In this document: positions 23,961 to 33,300 of the stretch, in pieces
How the letters are laid out: every line of letters begins with the position of its first letter
Numbering within the stretch: position 1 is the first letter of the stretch
Assembly (NCBI RefSeq): GCF_014647475.1
Contig: NZ_BMPG01000009.1
Coordinates: 1-36,147, forward strand
Direction of reading: 5' to 3'
Origin: Halocalculus aciditolerans
GTDB taxonomy: Archaea; Halobacteriota; Halobacteria; Halobacteriales; Halobacteriaceae
Length of the DNA: 36,147 nt
Made by a program: the position numbers and the translations under genes
Notes under the pieces: model-generated
Told to the model about the DNA's origin: nothing
The model's input: only the letters and a program-made list of their open reading frames with translations
The model's database searches: none

Positions 23961-24831
23961 CGCGTTCACCTCGCTCGTCGAGGCGGCGGTGGAGGTCGAG
24001 CTGCGACATCGCTTCGTCGGCGAGCAGGCGGAGGCGCTCGCGGTCCTCGGCCGCGAACTCGCGGGGTATGCTGTCGTGGAGGCAGAAGACGCCGATGGGG
24101 TGGCCGTCGGGCGTCGTGAGCGGCGCGCCGGCGTAGAACCGAATGTTCGCGTCTCTGAGTCCCTGGTTCGCCTCGAACCGCGGGTCGTCGGCGAGGTCCT
24201 CGATGACGGTCACGTCGTCGTCGAGAATCGTGAAGGTGCAGACGGTGTCCTCGCGGTCCATCGCGTCGAACGCCGCGCCGTGACAGGAGAGAAAGCGCTC
24301 GTGGTGGGCGTCGATGAGGCCGACGGCGGCGGAGTCGAGGTCGAAGAGCGCGACGGCGAGCTCGGTGAGGCGGTCGAGCGCCGCGTCGAGCCCTTCGGGG
24401 TCGGCGGTGTAGCGGTCGAGCGCGGCGACGCGCGCGCCCTCGTCCTCGGGGAGCGGGTACGCGGTCTGCGGGAAGACGGTCTGGCTGTGCTCGACGAGCG
24501 AGACGAGTTCGTCGATGGCGTCGTCGTCCTTCCGGAGGTAGTCGGCGACGACGTCTCCGAACGCCGCGGTGTCGATGTCGTCGAGCGGGCGGTCGGTGTA
24601 GAGGATGCAGGTGGCGTCCGGCGTCGCGTCGCGGGCGTCCCGGAAGAGTTCGAGGCCGGTCCCGTCCGAGAGGTCGTACTCGGTGACGAGGCAGTCGACG
24701 GACTCGGGGCCGTCGAGAACCGCGCGAGCGTCGTCGAGGGACGAACACGCCGTCGTCTCGAAGCCGGCGTCGGCGAGGGCTCGGGTCGTCGCCTCGCGCT
24801 CGCCGGGGTCCGGGTCGACGTAGAGGAGCAT
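23953..24831 (-). CDS. Receiver-like plus GAF domain protein
   Basis: From the ATG at 24831 this encodes 292 residues. Residues 1-115 form a receiver fold (MLLYVDPDPG, acidic residues Asp6 and Asp8, Lys101). The phospho-acceptor position in CLVTEYDLSDGTGLEL holds Glu51 rather than the usual Asp, although Asp53 lies nearby. It may be constitutively in the active state or unphosphorylated. A GAF domain follows (about 125-285), with FTILDDDVTVIEDLADDPRFEAN and FYAGAPLTTPDGHPIGVFCLHD, as in haloarchaeal redox or light sensors. A TATA-like site at 24856-24865 supports this start. It is first of a two-gene operon with the DUF7504-like gene. Confidence 0.82.
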   Translation of the reverse strand: MLLYVDPDPGEREATTRALADAGFETTACSSLDDARAVLDGPESVDCLVTEYDLSDGTGLELFRDARDATPDATCILYTDRPLDDIDTAAFGDVVADYLRKDDDAIDELVSLVEHSQTVFPQTAYPLPEDEGARVAALDRYTADPEGLDAALDRLTELAVALFDLDSAAVGLIDAHHERFLSCHGAAFDAMDREDTVCTFTILDDDVTVIEDLADDPRFEANQGLRDANIRFYAGAPLTTPDGHPIGVFCLHDSIPREFAAEDRERLRLLADEAMSQLDLHRRLDERGERDD

Positions 24832-24855
24832 ACACCCGCCACTCACGGCCGCGCC

Positions 24856-24865
24856 GCATATAATT
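24856..24865 (-). promoter_or_regulatory. TATA-like box of the receiver-GAF operon
   Basis: The minus strand reads aattatatgc, a good haloarchaeal TATA match centred about 29 nt before the ATG at 24831. It favours the ATG over the in-frame GTG at 24846. Confidence 0.55.
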
Positions 24866-25054
24866 GTACTTTCCAGACGGGTTAGAGAAACTATCTGTTC
24901 GCGTGGAAATCTCGGGTACCGCGACGACGTGCCGTGGCCGTCGACGGCTATTTCGTGAAGAGTGTTTATGAGTCGCGTGGAAACTTTCGCGGCGTCTCAC
25001 TGTCTCGCTGAGTGATTCGTTCGTCCGGCCGGCGGTCGACGCTCTCCGCTTCGG

Positions 25055-25072
25055 TTTTGGCCGGCCTAAAAA
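25055..25072 (+). promoter_or_regulatory. Distal DtxR-like near-palindrome
   Basis: The sequence ttttggccggcctaaaaa is a near-palindrome with a perfect ggcc-ggcc core and T/A ends. Its right half (ggcctaaa) matches the half-site of the proximal operator at 25091-25106. It lies just upstream of the TATA box of the iron-type binding-protein gene, where a DtxR-family (SirR/Idr-like) regulator could bind cooperatively. Confidence 0.45.
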
Positions 25073-25082
25073 CCACAACGAC

Positions 25083-25088
25083 TATATT
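25083..25088 (+). promoter_or_regulatory. TATA box of the substrate-binding lipoprotein gene
   Basis: tatatt is centred about 25 nt before the ATG at 25111 and is flanked on both sides by DtxR-like palindromes. A leaderless transcript is expected. Confidence 0.55.
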
Positions 25089-25090
25089 GT

Positions 25091-25106
25091 TTTAGGGTGG
25101 CCTAAA
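25091..25106 (+). promoter_or_regulatory. Proximal DtxR-like operator (TTTAGG-N4-CCTAAA)
   Basis: Perfect 6-bp arms tttagg (25091-25096) and cctaaa (25101-25106) flank 4 bp. The core TTAGG-N4-CCTAA is the same as in the classical DtxR consensus, whose first part is TTAGGTTAGCCTAA. It covers the transcription start and sits between TATA and ATG, an ideal place for repression by a metal-loaded DtxR-type protein. Assignment to iron is inference from motif and gene. Confidence 0.6.
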
Positions 25107-25110
25107 TCGT

Positions 25111-26280
25111 ATGGCTCGGGACACAGCTGACGGACGGTTCACCAGGCGTGACTACCTCGCGACCGGCGGTGCGCTCGCCGCCGCCGGCCTCCTCGCCGGC
25201 TGCAGCGGGAGCGGCGACGACACGACCCGGAGCACGACCGACGACACCGCCACGACGGCCGGAACCACCCAGCGCACGACCGAAGACGACGCCTACACCG
25301 TCTCCATGGAGCCCGTCGGCGACGTGACCTTCGACGGCGTCCCCGAGACGTGGTTCTCCTACACCGGCGACTACGCCGACATGGGCGTCGCCCTCGGACA
25401 GGCCGACGGCCTCGCCGCCATCGGCCTCCCCTCGCGCTTCGGCACCCACTACTACGCCGACCTCCCCGGCGTCTCCGTCGACGCAGACTCCCTCACTAAA
25501 CTCTACCAGGACGGCACCGGGAAGGAGATATTCTACGAGGTCGACGCCGACGTCCACGTCATCGACCCGAACTTCATGGTCAACCGCCTCCAGTGGAGCC
25601 AGGACGACGTCGACGAAATCCGCGAGAACGCCGCGCCCTTCTTCGGGAACACGATATTCACGCGGGTCTACGACTGGCACGACTACCGGTACTACTCGCT
25701 CTACGAGGCCTTCGAGAAACTCGCCGACCTCTTCCAGGAGCGCGAACGCTACGAGGCCTTCAAATCCTACCACGACGAAGTCGTCGCCGACGTCCAGCGC
25801 CGCCTCCCCGACACCACGCCCGAGATGGCGCTCCTCTACCCCGCCGGGACGCCGCCGGACTCCTTCTACCCCTACCTCGTCGGCGACGGCACGGCCGCGA
25901 AGCAGTGGCGCGACCTCGGCGTCGACGACGCGCTCGCCGCGGCCGGCGTCACCGACGCACAGGCCGGCGGCGGCACCCTCGACTACGAAGCGCTCCTCGA
26001 CATCGACCCCGACGCCATCGCCGTCCGCATCTCCGGGAACGTCACCGAGCAGTACTTCCAGGAGAACGTCGTCGCGCACATGGAAAACCACGACGTCGCG
26101 AGCCAGCTCACCGCCGTTCAGGACGGCCGCGTCTTCTACGGCGGCCTCACCTACCAGGGCCCCATCATCCACCTCTACCAGCTCGAAATGGCCGCCCGCG
26201 GCCTCTTCCCCGACGTCTTCGGTGACGAGGAACTGTTCGACCGCCAGCGCGTCGCCGACATCGTCGCCGGAGCGACCTAA
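25111..26280 (+). CDS. ABC transporter substrate-binding lipoprotein (iron/siderophore or cobalamin type)
   Basis: This 389-residue protein has a twin-arginine signal (FTRRDYLATGG), a hydrophobic stretch and a lipobox LAGC with Cys31. A Ser/Thr/Asp-rich linker (about 32-65) follows. The rest resembles the periplasmic-binding fold of FepB/BtuF-type proteins. It captures an iron chelate or corrinoid outside the membrane. Aromatic-rich loops (YDWHDYRYYSLYEAFEKLADLF) and an interlobe helix are seen, and the C-terminal part has DPDAIAVRISG and VQDGRVFYGGLTYQGPIIHLYQLEMAARGLFP. No permease or ATPase gene is adjacent, so it must share one encoded elsewhere. Two DtxR-like palindromes around its promoter suggest iron-dependent repression. 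Confidence 0.88.
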   Translation: MARDTADGRFTRRDYLATGGALAAAGLLAGCSGSGDDTTRSTTDDTATTAGTTQRTTEDDAYTVSMEPVGDVTFDGVPETWFSYTGDYADMGVALGQADGLAAIGLPSRFGTHYYADLPGVSVDADSLTKLYQDGTGKEIFYEVDADVHVIDPNFMVNRLQWSQDDVDEIRENAAPFFGNTIFTRVYDWHDYRYYSLYEAFEKLADLFQERERYEAFKSYHDEVVADVQRRLPDTTPEMALLYPAGTPPDSFYPYLVGDGTAAKQWRDLGVDDALAAAGVTDAQAGGGTLDYEALLDIDPDAIAVRISGNVTEQYFQENVVAHMENHDVASQLTAVQDGRVFYGGLTYQGPIIHLYQLEMAARGLFPDVFGDEELFDRQRVADIVAGAT

Positions 26281-26352
26281 CCTCATGACGCGAGCGCCTG
26301 CACCGTCCGCGACTCCGCACGCATCGAGCGACCGCCCCGCGGGTGAGCCGTG

Positions 26353-27159
26353 ATGGTCGTCGACACCTACGTCGACGACGCCGAAGCGCGCGTCGCCGAC
26401 GAACGCGACCACGTCACCGGAGAACGCGCCGCGTTCACCCAGTTCCGGAAGACCGTCGCCGACATGACGCCGCGCACGGGAACCGGGAACGGGCGCACCG
26501 GCGGGAGCGCCGCGAGCGGCGGCGGCGCGGCCGCTACCTCCTTCGTCGGCGACTCCGCGGGAACCACCCAGTGTGCCCGCGTCCGCGAGGCGTTCGCCGA
26601 CACGGTCCGCCCCTACAGCGTCGACGACGTCGACGCCGACGAACCACTCCTCGTCACCGTCCGCGAAGAACTCGGCGAATCCGTCGCGCTCGCGCTCGCC
26701 CCGAACACCTCCCTCGGCTTCACGCCGACCGTCAAGAACGCCCTCCTCTCCACCGTCGGCGACCGCCGGCAGGAACTCGACGCGATGACGCACGCGCTCG
26801 ACCGCGAGACCGACTCGCTCCGCGACGCCGCCGCCGACATCGACGATATCACCGCGTGGCTCGCCGACGTCGACGAGACGCCGCTCACCGCCCTCGACTT
26901 CGACGGCCTCCGCCGCCGCCACGACGCCCTCGCCGACCACCGCGCGACCTGCGACCGCCTCGCCGCCGACAGACAAACCTTCCTCCGCCGCACCACCAGC
27001 CACAACGCCACCGTCGGCCTCACCCACCGCTCGCTCGTCCCCTACCTCTACCAGGAGTTCTCCGTCACCTACCCCGTGCTCGTCACCGTCGCCCGCCTCG
27101 ACGCCGTCCTCGACGACTGCCAGCGCGCCGTCCGCCGCCACCTCACCGCGCGCACCTGA
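26353..27159 (+). CDS. DUF7260-like coiled-coil protein
   Basis: From the ATG at 26353 (a GTG directly precedes it) this encodes 268 residues. It is mostly helical and acidic with a Gly/Ser/Ala-rich linker (TGTGNGRTGGSAASGGGAAATS, about residues 41-63). A central segment (CARVREAFADTVRPY) and a long helical part (DRETDSLRDAAADIDDITAWLADVDETPLTALDFDGL) follow. The pattern matches a haloarchaeal DUF7260 family of unknown function. No signal peptide or membrane helix is visible. It lies 72 nt after the binding-protein gene on the same strand and may share its iron-type control; there is no visible promoter of its own. Confidence 0.7.
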   Translation: MVVDTYVDDAEARVADERDHVTGERAAFTQFRKTVADMTPRTGTGNGRTGGSAASGGGAAATSFVGDSAGTTQCARVREAFADTVRPYSVDDVDADEPLLVTVREELGESVALALAPNTSLGFTPTVKNALLSTVGDRRQELDAMTHALDRETDSLRDAAADIDDITAWLADVDETPLTALDFDGLRRRHDALADHRATCDRLAADRQTFLRRTTSHNATVGLTHRSLVPYLYQEFSVTYPVLVTVARLDAVLDDCQRAVRRHLTART

Positions 27160-27242
27160 CCGAACACCGCCCCACCGTCCGCTTCACCCCGCCATATCGC
27201 ACTCCTCCCGCCCCACCCCGTTCTTCCGGGTGTGGCCTCCCG

Positions 27243-29999
27243 CTAGAGGCCGACGTTCGCGAGGAGCGCGTCGAGGACTTTCCGCTCGGCGTCCCGGAGA
27301 TGCTGGCTGAACGTCGGCTGCGAGATGCCGAGCGAGTCCGCGACGTCCCCGCCCGTCGCGGCCCGCGGCCGCTCGAAGTAGCCCGCGTAGTACGCCGCCT
27401 GGAGCGCGTTCCGCTGGCGCTCCGTCAACTCGACCGGGAGCGACTCGATGGTGACCGCCGGCTGGATGTCCTCCCAGGCGACCTGCCGGCGGCGAATCAT
27501 CTCCGTCGTCGGATACGCGTCCTGAATCGCGTCCGTGACTCGGCGGACGTCCGCGTTGAACGGCACGTGCACCGTCACGTCGAACTCGCCGTTCGCGTCC
27601 ACCACGGCGTGGTCGATGCCGCCGCCGACGGCGAGCAGGGCGGACAAGAGCGGCGGGTCCCGCGCTCGCACTTCCAGCGGCCGCGTCCCGTCCGCCGTCG
27701 ACTCGCCCGCCGACACCGCCTCCCACTGCGGCACCGCCGCCGCGAGGTCGCGCGCCGCCGGGAGCGCCGCCTCGTCCACGGCCCCGTACACCACGAACTC
27801 GTCGTCGCTCACCGGAACCGCGTGGTCGAACCGAATCTCGCCGGACGGCGGCGCGGCGACGCCAGCCGTCTCGTAGAGGTCGTCGATGTGGAACTCTAGC
27901 TCGACGGCTTCGTCGCTCAGGAGCGCGCGCTTTCGCTCCGTCGCCGCGATAGCGTGCCCGACGACGTCGCCCAGCCGGCTGATGACCGCGCGCTCCTGGT
28001 GCTCGAACGCGTTCGGCCGCGCCGCGTACACGTTCAACACCCCGTAGGTCGCGTCGTCGTGCGTGAGCGGAATCGCCGCCGACGACCGGAAGCCGTACTC
28101 GGCGACGTCGCTCCGCCACAGCTGATAGCTCTCGTCCGTCACGATGTCCTGCGTCGTCTGCACCTCCCCCGTCCGGAACGCCCGCCCGGTCGGCCCGTCG
28201 CTGTGCTCGTCGCTCGGGTCGACCGAGATGGTGATGCCGTCGAGGTAGTCGGAGACGCCGGCCTCCGCGCGGGACGTCACGGTCTGCGTCGCCGGGTCCA
28301 CGTCGCCGATCCACGCGAACAGGTAGGAGTCCGCGGCCGCGAGATGCTCGCAGACCGCCGTTTCGATCTCGCGGCGCGTCGACTGCTCGACGACCGCGTC
28401 CGTCACGCCCTGAACGACCTCCGTGACGTTCAGGAGCGCCGTGAGCTGCTCGCGCTGCCGGCGGAGGCGGTCCTCGTCGCGGCGGCGCGCGATGGCGGAC
28501 GCGAGGATGTGCGCGACCGACTGCACGAACGTCACGTCGTGCTCGGAGAACGCCGTGACCGACGTGTCGTGCGTCCCCAGCACGCCCCACGGGTCGTCGG
28601 CCGGACCGATGACCGTGCTGATGCCGCCGCGCACGTCGTGGTCCGTGAGGAGCGACGGCCCGCTGAACCGCGTCTCGGCCGTCAAATCCTCGACGACGAC
28701 CGGGTTCTCGCTCTCCAGCGTGTACGCCGCCTGCGACTCCTCGTCGACCGCCGACACCGACGCCGACCCGACGAGCCCGTCCCGCCAGCCGACGCCCTGC
28801 CGGAGCAGGAGCGACTCGTCTTCCGCGTCGAGGTCTAACACCTTGCAGTAGTCGGTGTCGAGGACGTCCGCGACGAGTTCGACCGCGTCCCCCAAGAGCG
28901 CGTCCACGTCCTGCCCGCGGAGCGCGCGCTGCCCGAGCGTCGCCACGGCCTCCTGCTGGCGGACGCGCTCGCGGAGCTGGCGCTCTCGCTCCACGCGGTC
29001 CGTCACGTCGCGTAAGTAGAGCGAGAGACCGTCGTCCGAAGACGACGGGTACGCGCGGACCTCCACCCACGCGTCCAGCGCGTCCGCGTGGAACTCGAAC
29101 TCCGCGTGCTCGCCCGTCGACACCGCCTCCCGGAGGCTCTCCCGCGGCACCCGCGCCTCGAACTCCGGCACGAGGTCGTCGAGGCGCGAGCCGAGCGCCG
29201 ACGCGACCGACGTTCCCAGTAAGGCCTCCGCGTCGTCGTTCGCGTACTGGATGCGCCACGACGCGTCAACGCCGAGCACGGCCTCGTCCACGCGCTCGAA
29301 GACGTCGTCGAGTTCGCGCTCTGCCTCCGCGCGACGCCGTTCGAGCTCGCGCTCCTTCTCCTGTCGGTCCGTGACGTCCCGGCCGATGCCCGTGAACCCC
29401 GTCACGGTCCCGTTCGCGTCACGTATCGGCGTCGCGCTGAACTCGTAGGGGATTCGCTCGCCCGCCGCGGTCTCCAGCGGGAGGTCCACCGTGACGCTCT
29501 CCCCGTCGAGCGCGCGCACGACGGCGTCCAGCGTCTCGGCCTGCGCGTCGTCCGCCACGAACATCGTCGGAGACATCCCCTCGAGCTCCTCGTTCGCGTA
29601 CCCGGTCACCTCGACGACCGGGTCGTTCCACCGCCGGAGCGTCGCGTCCGCCCCGAAGACGTAGATGAGGTCGCGCTGGTTCTCGAAGATGCTCGCGAGA
29701 TAGGACGCGTCCGCGGACTGTTCGCTCGAGCCCGCACTCGCACCGAAATCGCTCGCCTCGCCCGTGGTCGTTCGCCCTGTCCGCGCGGCGTCGGCGGGCC
29801 GCCACCAGACGCGCGCGCTCGCTCCGACCGCCTTCGTCTCCACGCGCCCCCGGTCGGCGAGGCGCTCCAGTCGGTCGTACGTGCTCCGCCGACCGAGGTC
29901 GAGGCGGTCGGCGACTTCCGTCGTCGTGAGCGGCGTCCCCGACGACTCGTCGAAAGCGGCGAGCGTCTCCCGGAGCGCCTCGGTCAACGATTCCATCAT
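27243..29999 (-). CDS. Large HTH_10 (bat-like) sensor regulator: winged HTH-PAS-PAS-GAF-GAF-Bat-HTH_10
   Basis: From ATG 29999 (or 29996) this encodes 918 residues. An N-terminal winged helix (about 24-68, LTTTEVADRLDLGRRSTYDRLERLADRG) precedes two PAS domains (about 95-215, 230-340). GAF1 (about 355-500) has the DTDYCKVLDLD and DDPWGVLGTHDT motifs, GAF2 spans about 520-680, and a Bat domain follows. The C-terminal HTH_10 (about 850-912) has ELTERQRNALQAAYYAGYFERPR and SQPTFSQHLRDAERKVLDALLA. There is no receiver or kinase domain, so it senses its signal directly through PAS/GAF and controls transcription. The open frame begins with a TTG at 30026, which I reject. DNA-binding domains at both ends are unusual but occur in this family. 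Target genes are not visible; it is monocistronic. Confidence 0.88.
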   Translation of the reverse strand: MMESLTEALRETLAAFDESSGTPLTTTEVADRLDLGRRSTYDRLERLADRGRVETKAVGASARVWWRPADAARTGRTTTGEASDFGASAGSSEQSADASYLASIFENQRDLIYVFGADATLRRWNDPVVEVTGYANEELEGMSPTMFVADDAQAETLDAVVRALDGESVTVDLPLETAAGERIPYEFSATPIRDANGTVTGFTGIGRDVTDRQEKERELERRRAEAERELDDVFERVDEAVLGVDASWRIQYANDDAEALLGTSVASALGSRLDDLVPEFEARVPRESLREAVSTGEHAEFEFHADALDAWVEVRAYPSSSDDGLSLYLRDVTDRVERERQLRERVRQQEAVATLGQRALRGQDVDALLGDAVELVADVLDTDYCKVLDLDAEDESLLLRQGVGWRDGLVGSASVSAVDEESQAAYTLESENPVVVEDLTAETRFSGPSLLTDHDVRGGISTVIGPADDPWGVLGTHDTSVTAFSEHDVTFVQSVAHILASAIARRRDEDRLRRQREQLTALLNVTEVVQGVTDAVVEQSTRREIETAVCEHLAAADSYLFAWIGDVDPATQTVTSRAEAGVSDYLDGITISVDPSDEHSDGPTGRAFRTGEVQTTQDIVTDESYQLWRSDVAEYGFRSSAAIPLTHDDATYGVLNVYAARPNAFEHQERAVISRLGDVVGHAIAATERKRALLSDEAVELEFHIDDLYETAGVAAPPSGEIRFDHAVPVSDDEFVVYGAVDEAALPAARDLAAAVPQWEAVSAGESTADGTRPLEVRARDPPLLSALLAVGGGIDHAVVDANGEFDVTVHVPFNADVRRVTDAIQDAYPTTEMIRRRQVAWEDIQPAVTIESLPVELTERQRNALQAAYYAGYFERPRAATGGDVADSLGISQPTFSQHLRDAERKVLDALLANVGL

Positions 30000-30344
30000 C
30001 CCCCTTTCGCCGCTGCGACTATTCAACCCTCCGCCGGCGGAAGCACTCGGCCGCGCGCTATCGCCCCCGACCGAGCCAAAAACGCCTGCCTCCGCGCCAT
30101 CGCTTCGCCGCCGCCCCGCCGCGGCCGCCCGTCCACCACCCCATCGGCCCGCGGTGCTTTCCGCACGGCGTTGAACGCCGCGGCGACGACGGGCCTGGCG
30201 GAGCGTACACGCGACTCAATATGAATAGGCATAACTCACAACTCCCGAGAGGCCGAATCATCGGGTAGCCTCATCACGAGGCTACGACTCCCCCTTTCCC
30301 CCTTCGCGGGCCGCGGCCACCCCCTCGCCCCGGCCCGCACCCCC
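30000..30344. other. Gene-free interval between helicase operon and HTH_10 regulator
   Basis: I see no convincing gene. A 69-codon minus-strand frame (30023-30232, MPIHIESRVRS...) is Arg/Ala-rich and probably non-coding, though it cannot be excluded. The interval holds the hairpin at 30265-30285, a C/T-rich run at 30287-30303 and the upstream region of the regulator, where gaata near 30024 could be its TATA element. Confidence 0.5.
30265..30285 (-). terminator. Hairpin downstream of the helicase-nuclease operon
   Basis: A perfect 8-bp stem (gtagcctc 30265-30272 / gaggctac 30278-30285) with loop atcac lies about 60 nt beyond the last stop codon of the leftward operon (30345). There is no obvious U-tract, so it may be a 3' end-stabilising or processing element instead of a classical terminator. 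Confidence 0.4.
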
Positions 30345-33300
30345 TTACGTCACCGAGTCGAGGAGCGACGCGAGCCGACGCTCCACGACCCCCGCCGGCA
30401 GCGACGACGTGACCGTCTCCCGCGTCACGCCGAACGTCTCGATCGCCGGTTGTACTTCTGTGTCTCCCTCCCGCTCGAAGAGCGACGCGTACGCGGCGAC
30501 CTGGAGCGCGTACCGGCGTCGCGTCGCCGCCGTCGGCTCCGCGAGCGCGATCTTCACGTCCACGACGCGCCGCGTCCCGTCCGCCGAGCGAATCACGAAA
30601 TCCGCCTGCCCGTGCAGTTCGAACTCCACGCCCGCTACGCGAACGAGTCCATCTACCGGCTGCTCGACCGCCACCGACGCCGCAGCGTCGAGCTGCGCCC
30701 ACAGCGTCGAGTCGAGAAACGCGTCCCGCACCGACGCCTCGAAGAACGCGACGAGCGCGTCCCGCTCCGCGTCGGTCGCGTCGGGGGCGTGTTCTTCGAC
30801 GACCTCGTCGAAGAGCGAGCGCACCTCGCTCGTCATCTCTCGCAGCGAGGCCTCGTCGACGCCGCGCGCCACCACGCCCGTGAGCACCGCGTGCAGGCAG
30901 CGCCCGACCGCGCCCGGCCCCATCGCGTCGAAGGGGAACGGGAGCGACTCCGGGACCGCCTCCGTCTCCGTGTGGAGCGCGTTCCCGAGCAGGTGGTCGA
31001 CCGCGTGCGCCGCCGGGTCTTCCGTCAGCGGATACATCGTGCTCGGGTTCACGAACCGCGGCAGCCACGCCGGGAGCGCGCCCCGCCGCGGCGGCACGCT
31101 CGCGACGTCCGACGGCGGCACCGCCGGACGCGGCGGCGTCGACGCGAGGAAATCCACGTCGTTCACGCCGACGCGGACCGGGCCGCTCGCGGTGTCGAGC
31201 GTGTAGTCGTCCGTCCCGCCCGCGTACCCGAGGCCGTCGCGGACGGCGTCGAGCCAGCGGTCCCGCGGCTGCGGCGACCCCGGCACCGCCTTCGGGAGCG
31301 GGACGACGAGGTGGTCGCGGGCGCGCGTCAGCGCCACGTAGAGGAGTCGCCACGACTCCGCGCGCGCCGCCGCCGCGACCGACTGGAGGCGCGGCGGCCC
31401 GACCAGCGTCCCGCGCTCGGCGTCGCCCGCGACGTCCCGCCAGTGCTCCGTCGCCCATCGTAGCCCCGCGTCCCGCCGCGCCACCCCCTCGCTCCCCCGG
31501 TCCCCGTCCGGCTCGTACACCCCGCCGGCGTACGGCGGAAGCGGCGTTTCTGTGGGGGTGTCGGTGTTCGTCGGCGGCGCGAGCGCCGCGACGCCGTCCC
31601 GCGCGACGAACCGGGCGTCGTACGGCCCGCGCGACCAGACGTCGAACCCGAGGTCCGCGAGCACGACCACGTCGTCCTCGTCGCCCTTCGCGCGGTGGAC
31701 CGTCCGGAACGTCACGTCGTGCGCGTCGCCAGCGTTCGGCTGCTGCGGCCCCTCCCGCGGCGTCTCCCTGTACGGCGCGGCGAGCGAAACGGCCTCCTCG
31801 ACACCTGCGTCTGCTTCGTCGCCGACCCAGTCCGCGAGCACTTCGGCGAGCGCGTCCACGTTCGCGACGCGCTGCTCGCCGCCGACGCCCGCGAACACGC
31901 CGTGCGGGTCCGCGCGGAGCGAGAGCGCTTCCGCCACGTCCTCGACGACCGCGTCCACGGGCTGTGTCTCGAACGCCGCCCGCCGCTCCCGCAGGTCGCA
32001 GAGCCCGTCCAACACGGCCGCCTGTGCCGCCGTGAGCGTCGCGTTCTCTCTGACGGCGTCGACGTCCCACCCGTGCGCGTCGAAGGCCCCGCGAAGGTCG
32101 CCGAGCGGGAGCGGCGAGCCGACGAGCGCCGCCAGCGTTCGCTCCGTCGGGTCCGCGAGCCACGCCAGCGCCGCGCACGCCGCCGCCACCACCGGGCAGT
32201 CGAAGAGAAAGTCGCTCGCCCGCCGCACCCGCAGCCCCTCCGCCGCGAACGCCGCCTCGTAGTCCGCCATCCGCGTGCGCCGCCGGAACAACACCGTGAC
32301 GTCGAGCGGGTCGCCCGCCTCGTCCGTGAACGTCCCGTCCGCCAGCGCGCGCGCGAGGTACGTCGCCAGCACCGTCGCCTCGCCCTGCCCGCGCTCGGGG
32401 TTCACCCACGACTGCGACCCCGGCCGCCCCGTCCCCTCGAACGCCGCGACGTGCACGCCCGCGCCTGCTGGTTCCTCTCGCGCCGCTTCGAGCCGCGGGT
32501 AGTCGACGTCGAGCGGGCCGGCGTTCCCGCGCGCCGCATCCGAGAGCACGGGCTCCATCACGGCGTCGACGGCCGCCGCGACCGCCGGCGCGCACCGGTA
32601 CGTCGTCCGCGCCGTCCGCGTCTCGTGCGTCCCCCACTCCACGCCGAGGTAGACGCCGTCGCGGGCGGCGCGCTCGAAGACCGTCGGGTCCGCGTGCCGC
32701 CAGCCGTAGACGCTCTGGAGCGTGTCCCCACAGGCGAACACCCGCGTCGACGGCGTAACGAGGTGGGAGAGCGCCGCGTGCTGCGCGAGCGAGACGTCCT
32801 GTGCCTCGTCCACGACGAGACTCCCGATGCGCGCCCGATACCGCGCTCGCACCCGGGCGTCCGGGGCGTCGACGCCGTCGAGCGTCCCCGCGAAGTAGCC
32901 GTCGACGAGGTACGCGACGTCCGTGTGCGAGACGACGCCGCGCTCTCGCGTCGCCTCGCGATACGCCGCTCGATACGCCTCGAACACGGCGCAGAAATCC
33001 GCGACGCACGCCGTCCACGAATCGTAGAGCGAGCGGTCCGCGTCTGCGACGCGCTCGCGCGTGGAAGAATCATATCGGTCTCTCGCCGCGCTCGCCGACG
33101 CCTCGCCCGCGAACGCCCCCAGCGCCGCCACGACGTCCGCGAACCCCGCCGGACGCCCGCCCGGATACACCGCCTCCACGGTCGCGTCGAGCTCGTCGCG
33201 GAACGCCGCCGTCGAGAGCCGGCGGTCCCGGCAGTACGCGAGCGAGCTCGCCAGCATCTCCGCCACGCCCTCTTCGTACTCCTCGTCGGGATACGCCGCT

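Noticed and set aside
25102-27141. 679-aa minus-strand open frame
   Set aside because: Antisense to the binding lipoprotein and DUF7260-like genes. Low-complexity Val/Gly/Asp composition.
27184-29259. 691-aa minus-strand open frame in an alternate register of the 918-aa regulator
   Set aside because: Extreme Arg/Gly/Ala composition; the real frame has PAS, GAF and HTH_10 domains.
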